A stretch of DNA of 64,000 nucleotides from UBA1141 sp963665155 (GTDB lineage Bacteria; Chloroflexota; Dehalococcoidia; Lucifugimonadales; UBA3495): assembly GCA_963665155.2 (NCBI GenBank), contig CAXXFI010000001.1, forward strand, positions 248,001-312,000, given 5' to 3'. Below, piece after piece: positions 58,701 to 64,000 of this stretch. The position numbers and the translations under genes are program-made. The notes beneath the pieces were generated by a model. That model ran no database searches. It had not been told where the DNA came from and saw nothing but the letters and a program-made list of their open reading frames with translations. How positions within the stretch are numbered: the first letter of the stretch is position 1; each line of letters starts with the position of its first letter.

Positions 58701-59826
58701 AAGCTTCCACCTCTTCGCCGGGGGAGAATTTCTTGGGTTCCCAAGTTGATTTGGCGAAAACCTTCTTGAACGCTTCCAGTTCTTCAGGGGTTTTGGCCAG
58801 GCCGATATCCCCAGACTGCTCTCTCATCTGGGTGCGGCCAACTTCCATGAAGGCTTCCAGTTCCTCGGTGCCTTTGAAAACGCCGATATGGGCGTCCTCT
58901 TGCTTGCCGTAAAGCACCGAGCCTATGGCTGCGTAGTATTGAGCGTTCTCGGGCACTATGATGAGGTCTTCCGGTGGTATACCTTCGGGAAGAGGAGTGT
59001 TGCGCTCGGCCCAAATTTTGGGAATGTTGTGCTTCCAGCAATCGCGCATGCCTGGAATGTAGCAGTTCGGTCCGCCCAGCAGTAAAACGGTCGGCCGCAG
59101 GGTGTTGCCGCGGGTTAGCACGCTCAAGTTTTGCTGAATGATAGATTCAAACAACGAAGCCATGAGTTGTTCCGCAGGCACGCCCTGCTTCTGCAACCCG
59201 TTAATGTCGGTTTCGGCGAAGACACCGCACTTGCCGGCCACCGGGTGGAGCTTAACGTCGAAATATTCCAGGGTTTGGAGTTGCTCACCGGTCAGTTGTA
59301 GCTTGGAGTTAATCTTGTCGATTACAGCCCCGGTGCCGCCAGCACACTTGTCGTTCATGCTGGGGACTTTGCGCTTATTTCCCGTCTCCTGGTCGGTGAA
59401 CCAGATGATAATTTTGGCATCCTGACCGCCCAACTCGATAACCGAGCCAGCGTCGGGGTATAGCTTTTCGACTGCCAGGGAAACTGCGTTGACCTCTTGC
59501 ACGAATTTGGCGCCGATGAACCCCCGGAGCATGTTCCCGCCGCTTCCCGTAATGAAAATGCGGACGTTCTCTTTGGGCAGCGGGAAAGCCGCCAGAATGT
59601 CCTGGAGAAACTGGTAGACCATTTCAGGTTGACGGGTTTCGTGGCGTTTGTAGTCCTTCCACAAAATTTCGTCGGTATCCGGGTCCATGACTACGGCTTT
59701 AACGGTAGTGGAACCCACGTCAAGTCCCACCATTATGTTGGTTGCCGTGTTAGCCGGTACGTCGGGGGTTACGGAGTCGCCATTTTGTGCCAAGATTTCG
59801 GGTTGGGTTTCCTGATTTATACTCAA
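55780..59826 (-). CDS. Giant acyl-CoA dehydratase activase (two BcrA/D-type ATPase domains + DUF2229)
   Basis: 1348 residues, TTG start with SD GAGGTG. ASKHA ATPase domain 1 (about 30-320): MVGLDVGSTTVKAVVMDPD, ITGSGGNM, VIELGGQDAKII, CAGGTGAVIDK. ATPase domain 2 (about 375-660): FIGMDGGSTSTKAVLMDRYG, VDVGGQDIKVIVLNDG, CSAGNGYFLQS, FVLQGGTQHN. Then a Cys cluster RCNFCKNNCLRTF and a DUF2229 region (IGIPRVLNMYSLAPFFQTYF, QCFPSKVAIAHVHNL, VMLARPYHNDPGLN). An acidic linker leads to the C-terminal end. Predicted ATP-dependent one-electron reductase for the dehydratase partner. Large fused activases of this type occur in anaerobes and some Chloroflexota. Confidence 0.85.
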   Translation of the reverse strand: MSINQETQPEILAQNGDSVTPDVPANTATNIMVGLDVGSTTVKAVVMDPDTDEILWKDYKRHETRQPEMVYQFLQDILAAFPLPKENVRIFITGSGGNMLRGFIGAKFVQEVNAVSLAVEKLYPDAGSVIELGGQDAKIIIWFTDQETGNKRKVPSMNDKCAGGTGAVIDKINSKLQLTGEQLQTLEYFDVKLHPVAGKCGVFAETDINGLQKQGVPAEQLMASLFESIIQQNLSVLTRGNTLRPTVLLLGGPNCYIPGMRDCWKHNIPKIWAERNTPLPEGIPPEDLIIVPENAQYYAAIGSVLYGKQEDAHIGVFKGTEELEAFMEVGRTQMREQSGDIGLAKTPEELEAFKKVFAKSTWEPKKFSPGEEVEAFIGMDGGSTSTKAVLMDRYGVLLATAYQLSKGNPLEDAKDILTDLREYVENQGATLTVKGVATTGYAKDMLKETLGADVAIVETVAHTKSAIHFYDDVDVIVDVGGQDIKVIVLNDGKVKDFKLNTQCSAGNGYFLQSTAAKFGYSVQEFADVAFEAERLPVFGYGCAVFMETDIVNFQQLGWEKKEIMAGLAKVLPKNIWLYVVAEPNLSKFGTNFVLQGGTQHNLAAVKSQYDFIMSKVPNAKIRVHEFCGESGAIGAALEAIRVAAEKDSTFIGLKSAENLQFTTTREESTRCNFCKNNCLRTFIDTETPSGDNRRFIIATCEKGTVETMDDMKEIKARLDEIMKANPNFVEKASVKAFRTTDATKVTSLRKIEEAAEPVKQERSGVFARFRKQPAKQESTEKVKLEPISQEVRVMRRDIKIGIPRVLNMYSLAPFFQTYFEAVGVGAQNIIYSDYTDPQMWYKGSRRGSIDQCFPSKVAIAHVHNLIFDQKKNKPDVIFYPIINKLISELVNIEDSAACPTVAISPEVVKAAFTKEGNTFTENGVRYLSPSFDPTDWPMFEYDMWKCMNELLQVTWDENLEALDIAYKAWRNYFASMRSEARQVLDRLETEGKLGVVMLARPYHNDPGLNHEIMEEIQKKGYPIFSIDSLPQDEDILDRLFGKEVEAGIITHAMDITDVWKNAYSENSSKKIWAAKYVARHPNLVAIDLSSFKCGHDAPNYNTIERIIEASNTPYFTFFDIDESKPSGSIKIRVETIDYFLQRYQEHLSRQANSEKELQYMVQTYKKGLIRANDKLEMAGRINISGNDSRPSGHKGLASDGEMGTGHGHDEWAPVTLELGATATAQNGNGDSSIRIDGAEQPANVNVMRVNGDNAKAQGSVASFDNSAYDQIRQANTADVVVDEEFGSGSASCGIPTKDYNVKAFTNEGEAIMGLEDEEDLNVGQFIKLGNFTVPLKDKTEEKTPVEAD

Positions 59827-59924
59827 GGTTAAACACCTCTATGTCGTTTGTTGCTACTAGTCTTACTATTCCCGCTCCATGGTAAAGTCAGCCCGAGGCA
59901 ATTTAGCCGGTTTATTCCATATTG

Positions 59925-60551
59925 TCAGAGTGCGGACCTGGATAATGAATTCTGTGGCTGCACGAGAATCCCACCCATGGCAAACTCCAACAACTGGCTA
60001 ACCAAATCTGGAGTTGACGGCCTGGGTGCTTTGGAGGATGTAAGCTGGAAAATAACTTCTTTGACCGCGCCGATAATCGAATAGGACACGATCCGCGTGT
60101 CGCAGGGCCGCACCAAGTTCATGGCTATGCCCAGGTTAAGGGAGCGCTGTATCATACCGGCTGCTTGGCTGTAGAAGTCCTCCAGTCGACCTACCATCGT
60201 GCGGTCCAAGGCACCTGTGTTATGCATCAATATTCGGGTCAGGTCTCCTTCCTTTAGGACTAGGTTTAATACGCGAGTCAGGTTTTCTTGAATCTGGCTT
60301 AAAGGAGTCGGTGAACCTGCAGAGATGGATATGGGCTTGATCGATTCGTGCAAATCCTGAAGAAAGGACTCAAGGATGCTTTCAAAAAGATGGAGTTTTG
60401 AGTCGAAATACTGATAGAAAGTACTTCTAGCAATCCCAGCTTGTCTGACAATCTCGGAAATGCTGGTCTCATGATATCCTTTTTGAGCGAAAGCCAACTT
60501 GGCGCTATCGACCAACCGGTGCTTTCTGAGGTCGCGGGCCTCAATATTCAT
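59925..60551 (-). CDS. TetR-family transcriptional regulator
   Basis: 208 residues. N-terminal HTH: KHRLVDSAKLAFAQKGYHET, SISEIVRQAGIARSTFYQYF, typical of TetR. C-terminal ligand domain with helices through SIIGAVKEVIFQL. Lies 98 bp upstream of the activase gene in the same direction, so it likely controls that operon in response to an acyl-CoA or related ligand. Confidence 0.85.
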   Translation of the reverse strand: MNIEARDLRKHRLVDSAKLAFAQKGYHETSISEIVRQAGIARSTFYQYFDSKLHLFESILESFLQDLHESIKPISISAGSPTPLSQIQENLTRVLNLVLKEGDLTRILMHNTGALDRTMVGRLEDFYSQAAGMIQRSLNLGIAMNLVRPCDTRIVSYSIIGAVKEVIFQLTSSKAPRPSTPDLVSQLLEFAMGGILVQPQNSLSRSAL

Positions 60552-60830
60552 CTATCCGTCACCTGACGAAATTCACTGCAAATTTCACCTCGTACTGTCT
60601 GTTCAGAGCGCCTGGAATGTCAAGACAATTCGAATACAATTGACCGAATATTTTGGTACTTCAGGCGGATCGAATCGCCCCATAAATGCTAACGCCGAAA
60701 ACCGTGGCGCAAAGCCATCAAGAAGGCTGATGAAGACAACGAGGCAAATTCGGCGCTATTTTGCGGAATGGTTCTCCTGATTCAATGCCGGATAAATTCA
60801 ACGGCGGAAAAATCCAACGCCGGAAAAAAA

Positions 60831-60907
60831 GTCAGCGGCCAGTCAGCGGCCAGTCAGCGGCCAGTCAGCGGCCAGTCAGCGGCCAGTCAGCGGCCAGTCA
60901 GCGGCCA
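60831..60907. repeat. 11-bp tandem array, seven units
   Basis: Seven perfect copies of GTCAGCGGCCA followed by a partial GTCAGAGG. The 11-nt unit rotates reading frame, so a coding role is unlikely. About one helical turn per unit, which would align any bound protein on one face. Confidence 0.9.
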
Positions 60908-60958
60908 GTCAGAGGAAGCCAAATTTGGCGGGGGAAGTTATATCTTGGGCAAATATAT

Positions 60959-60995
60959 TAGGCCCCACCGTCAACAGCCAGAACGGTGGGGCCTA
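60959..60995. terminator. Hairpin terminator-like structure
   Basis: TAGGCCCCACCGT pairs perfectly with ACGGTGGGGCCTA across an 11-nt loop, 50 bp after the 11-bp array. No adjacent gene on the plus strand. Confidence 0.6.
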
Positions 60996-61113
60996 TCAAT
61001 GAGGCATCTCGTGCTCGGGCGGCCTCGGGAGGAGAGGGGCTGGCGAGCGATGCCTCAGTGCTGTTTATTTTGACGCTGCTACTACGAGATTAAGGGCAGT
61101 ATTAAAGGTAAGT

Positions 61114-61643
61114 CTGATTAAGGATCAGCTTGCGTCGGCAATCTTGTGGCCTGATGTAACAATAATCTACCTGGGTAGACTGGGTAAGATTCACCCTAAT
61201 CATTTTCGCTGATGCGTTTGCATCATGTGATCGGTCGGGCAAAGCAATCAGGGTCTATCACCGGAACTTGGGCATAAGAGCGCAAGGCACGTACTACAAG
61301 AGGCAGGCACGTACTACAAGGCACGTCTGACAAGGATCACGTACGGTGGGGCTCGGGCAAGGCACGGAACTCAAGGGAGGACAAGGCACGTACTCAGTGC
61401 ACGTACTACAAGGCACGCTACAAGGCGTACTACAAGGACGTACTACAGGGCACGTACTACAAGGTACGTACTGATTAAGGATCAGCTTACGTCGGCAACT
61501 CTTGTGGCCTGATGTAACAATAATCTACCTGGGTACTACTGGGTAAGGATTCACCGTAATCAATTTTCGCTGATGCGTTTGCAATCATGTGATCGGTCGG
61601 GCAAAGCAACTCAGGGTCTATCACCGGAACTTGGGCATAAGAG
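61114..61643. repeat. Degenerate direct repeat (167/173 bp) with GGCACGTACTACAA mini-array
   Basis: Copy 1 (61114-61280) and copy 2 (61471-61643) both run from CTGATTAAGGATCAGCTT to GGGCATAAGAG. Copy 1 lacks many single bases present in copy 2. Between and after them, irregular copies of GGCACGTACTACAA occur (61285-61470, 61644-61675). No cas genes and no constant-repeat/unique-spacer pattern. The surrounding 61000-61733 stretch has no recognised gene. Confidence 0.75.
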
Positions 61644-61732
61644 CTACAAGGCACGTACTACAAGGCACGTACTATCGGTACCTAACTGACGCCACCCACT
61701 TAACGGCACCCAGTTCAAAAATTACCACTGGC

Positions 61733-62207
61733 CTATAACCTCAGGACCGTGGGGGCACAGCCAAATCCTGACATCATATCTGCGGCTTCTCTGGCTAACT
61801 GTTCAATTTCGTCGCTACGGAACAGGTGGCCGGTGCAACGACAGTCCGAGGAGCCGAAACGAGGGAAGACTTGGAAGGTGAGTCCGAGGGACTGGGCTAG
61901 AGGGCATTCCAAGGCATCTGTGGTGTGTCCAATGACTGCTGCCAGTGGCTGGCCTTTTGGCAAAATGTAATCCAGGTGCCACCTCGCGCGCAGGTGGGGT
62001 CGCAGGCCCGGAAGGAAAATCCAATATCCCGAGTTTCCCCACCGCCGTTACCGTGTCTTCTTTCAACGAGAATAGCAATACGTAAATACCGGGGAGCCGA
62101 CATTCTGCGAGCTCCCCGGTAGAGTCCATGAACAATTCGCCGTTAACACTCAGTGCTTCCGAATCGTCCCGGAATGAGCCTGTTGATACGGGCATTGCCA
62201 CGTCCAT
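61733..62207 (-). pseudogene. DUF123 (GIY-YIG-type) nuclease remnant
   Basis: The N-terminal frame (from 62207) reads PGIYVLLFSL and VGKLGILDFPSG. The next frame continues GLRPHLRARWHLDYILPKGQ and then AAVIGHTTDALECPLAQSLGL, FGSSDCRCTGHLF, the typical C-terminal DUF123 pattern. The YVGS-containing strand expected after FPSG is missing and the frames do not match, so a small deletion removed part of the catalytic core. DNA-processing role unknown. Confidence 0.65.
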
Positions 62208-62253
62208 CCCGTTTCAAAATTACCTATGTGGATATATGGTTACGGGTTTGTAA

Positions 62254-63351
62254 TTACTGCGGTGGTCGCACTATCACGGGCACCACGTGGATAGCGTTGT
62301 TGGCGAACCCGCGGAAGTTCCACTCGAATTGAGTTGGTTGGGAATCGCCTTTTACATCGGTCGCCCTAGCCCGAATCAAATAATTTCCTGGTTTATTGGC
62401 ATCCCAGGCGTAAGTCCACTGTTGCCAAGCGTAGGGAGATGTCGAAGGGTTGACCTCCGCCCGATGCCAGGACTGGCTATTGTCGGTGCTGACTTCGACT
62501 TTCTCGATAGGTCCGTTGCCGGACCAAGCCACACCTTCAATGGTCCGTTGCCCGGGAGGTACATATTGACCTCTGACCGGATTAGTAATTAGAGATTTTA
62601 CACGTAATGAGGTCACACGTTCGGGGGGGGCGTCTCGAGTAGCTCCTTCCTGCACAAATACATAGTAAGAAGTCTGATGAAATCCCACAAAAGCGTGATC
62701 CAGCACCCGAATGCTTTTTAACCATTTAACCGACGTCATGCCGAACCAACCCGGGACAATTGCCCTAAGGGGGAAGCCATGTGATTGTGGTAGGGTCGTA
62801 GCGTTCATTTCGTAGGCGAGAATTGTGTCAGGGTGGAGGGCCTTTTCCATGGGCAAGCTCATGGCGTACTCTACTACCTTGCCGGCTGTACCTCGTTCCT
62901 CTCCTTGGTCCATACCCTCCAGCAATACTTCTTTAGCTGTGGAACGCAGGCCAGCGCGTTTCAAAATGGTTGAAAGCGATACGCCCGCCCACCCAGAAGT
63001 GCCGACGCCGCCATGATCCCACAAAAGACCCTCAATTGGTGGTTGGACTGCTGCCCGGCTGTTGCCTGCGCACTCCAGAAGAGCCAATACCTCGTGCCTC
63101 GGAAGTTCCTTGAGGTCAGCGTACCCAATGGTGAGTTGATTTTCGACTTCGCCGGAAACTGCCAGGCTCCAGTCGGCCGCATCCACCTTTGGGATTGGAA
63201 AATGACTTCTTACGAAAAAGCGTTCGTTGGACATCACTGGGCTATTAAGCAGGTTTAATGGTACTCCGGCCACCAATGGCTCGCGTGAGAGGGTGATCAG
63301 TTCCGGATTTATACAGTCAGGATCTTCAACCACAAAGATACCTCCAAACAT
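62254..63351 (-). CDS. Sulfite oxidase-family molybdopterin oxidoreductase
   Basis: 365 residues. The Mo-pterin domain contains VRSHFPIPKVDAADWSLAVSG, the Mo-ligating Cys in LALLECAGNSRA (about residue 93), GVGTSGWAGVSLSTIL, LPQSHGFPLRAIVPGWFGM and SVKWLKSIRVLD. A C-terminal Mo-co dimerisation (Ig-like) domain follows (SLRVKSLITNPV, IEGVAWSGNGPIEKVEVS, YLIRARATD). Predicted to oxidise sulfite or a related substrate. No obvious Tat signal, so probably cytoplasmic or misannotated at the start. Start ATG 63351 has GGAGG upstream. Confidence 0.85.
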   Translation of the reverse strand: MFGGIFVVEDPDCINPELITLSREPLVAGVPLNLLNSPVMSNERFFVRSHFPIPKVDAADWSLAVSGEVENQLTIGYADLKELPRHEVLALLECAGNSRAAVQPPIEGLLWDHGGVGTSGWAGVSLSTILKRAGLRSTAKEVLLEGMDQGEERGTAGKVVEYAMSLPMEKALHPDTILAYEMNATTLPQSHGFPLRAIVPGWFGMTSVKWLKSIRVLDHAFVGFHQTSYYVFVQEGATRDAPPERVTSLRVKSLITNPVRGQYVPPGQRTIEGVAWSGNGPIEKVEVSTDNSQSWHRAEVNPSTSPYAWQQWTYAWDANKPGNYLIRARATDVKGDSQPTQFEWNFRGFANNAIHVVPVIVRPPQ

Positions 63352-63577
63352 TTATTTGGGGGTCCTACAAGACCCCAATCCGAATCCCGCATACTGCTCC
63401 GCACAGGCAATGCGTGCAGCGTATGCGAGTTGACATATTATACGGGCTTGGGGAGGCTGAGGGAACCGTTAGCCGGAATTCATGATTTATTTTCCGGGGC
63501 GCTACTCGAACAGAATTGTCGGTTTTATTAGTTTATTTCTCAAACCGTAGGCCACGGCCTCCAGCCGGTTGTGCACC

Positions 63578-64000
63578 CTAGAAACCCGGCTGAAAAGCCC
63601 TGCTGTGACGGGATGGCGTGGAGGATAACCAGTGGACTGTAAGTCTGAGGCTAAGAGTGACCCAGTTGGCTGCGGCCAATATGAATTGGGTAGTAACGAT
63701 GGGCGACCCTGGGGCTTGCTGGTCCGGTTTATCGTGAGAGGAGCCTGGAGCCGGAGATATCATCCCCATCTTGGTAGCCACCAGGGTCAGGTTGGCCACC
63801 GTGGCCGCCATGAGTAGTTGGAATCGGGTCTTGGCTCGGCCGAAGTAGCGAGATTGGCGGACCCCCAGTTGCGCCAGCCGCGCCAGGCGATGCTCGGCCG
63901 CCTGGCGCGGCCTACGGTATTCAGCAAAGCCCTCACTCCGCTGGAAGTCCCGGGCTTGTTGCAAGAGCGCCTCTTGGGGATGCAGGGCTACGGTGCGTCC
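63578..64000 (-). CDS. IS1182-family transposase, copy B (3' end only)
   Basis: Visible C-terminal part matches copy A almost perfectly (one Leu to Pro change in EYRRPRQAAEHRL). The stop codon is again TAG inside the flanking CTAG (63578-63581). The 5' part lies beyond the window. Confidence 0.9.
   Translation of the reverse strand, partial: GRTVALHPQEALLQQARDFQRSEGFAEYRRPRQAAEHRLARLAQLGVRQSRYFGRAKTRFQLLMAATVANLTLVATKMGMISPAPGSSHDKPDQQAPGSPIVTTQFILAAANWVTLSLRLTVHWLSSTPSRHSRAFQPGF
63582..64000 (-). mobile_element. IS1182-family insertion sequence, copy B (partial)
   Basis: The right terminal repeat (AAACCCGGCTGAAAAG read inward from 63582) abuts CTAG in host sequence. Continues past the window end. 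No MITE or IS701 insertion at this end, showing the unmodified right junction. Confidence 0.88.

Noticed and set aside
61281..61470. CRISPR array
   Set aside because: Units are short (about 14 bp), irregular and without unique spacers of constant length; no cas genes in the window.

Overview
The window looks like a GC-rich bacterial chromosome segment, most probably Chloroflexota (Dehalococcoidia/SAR202-like). The reasons are lipoproteins with Pro/Thr-rich linkers, PPC/cohesin surface proteins, a dense and eclectic catabolic repertoire, a split B12 mutase, and a large 2-hydroxyacyl-CoA dehydratase activase. There is no rRNA and I recognised no tRNA, so the taxon is an inference. Many genes carry single-base frameshifts or in-frame stops, often at homopolymers. 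Some may be assembly errors. Others, such as a kinase lacking its N-box, are real deletions.

Layout. 1-4.8 kb: TPR remnant, XRE/membrane genes, and two tandem acidic surface proteins. 4.9-8.7 kb: a nested transposon pile (IS1380 fragment, IS1182-family element, IS701-family element and a 146-bp MITE, all abutting CTAG) that ends in a truncated beta-helix/HYR surface protein. 11.6-15.6 kb: B12-dependent acyl-CoA mutase (two subunits) and an acyl-CoA ligase. The mutase carries the Ile/Asp pair typical of 2-hydroxyisobutyryl-CoA mutase. 16-23.5 kb: a DUF3179 lipoprotein with UGA in place of a CxxC cysteine, a PPC-cohesin-dockerin protein with a membrane-anchored cohesin partner, a GlcG-like protein and a broken aldo/keto reductase. 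23.6-25.1 kb: second IS701-family copy.

25.5-36 kb is a catabolic island: NodB-type deacetylase and urea-carboxylase-associated protein; then FAD amine oxidase, GatC-like subunit and amidase; epoxide hydrolase and a haloacetate-dehalogenase-like hydrolase; then FAH-family hydrolase, LigB-type dioxygenase and a FrnE/DsbA-like protein in which UGA replaces the first active-site Cys (UPFC) and is followed by a bSECIS-like hairpin. 36-41.3 kb: a CcdA/IS3 chimera and an electron-transfer or copper-related lipoprotein operon (beta-propeller, cytochrome c, YtkA-like, CopD-like). 41.8-51.8 kb: a broken guaB and a signalling island (three hybrid kinases, one response regulator, one globin-coupled chemoreceptor).

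53-60.6 kb: LexA-like regulator, then a TetR - large activase - dehydratase-like operon. 60.8-61.7 kb: short tandem arrays and a 170-bp direct repeat. 61.7-63.4 kb: a DUF123 remnant and a sulfite-oxidase-family molybdoenzyme. The window ends inside a second IS1182-family copy.

Most notable: two independent UGA-for-Cys codons at UxxC motifs with similarly placed hairpins, which are candidate selenoproteins; the HCM-like mutase; the cohesin/dockerin pair; and an IS1182-family element whose transposase stop codon is supplied by its CTAG target.
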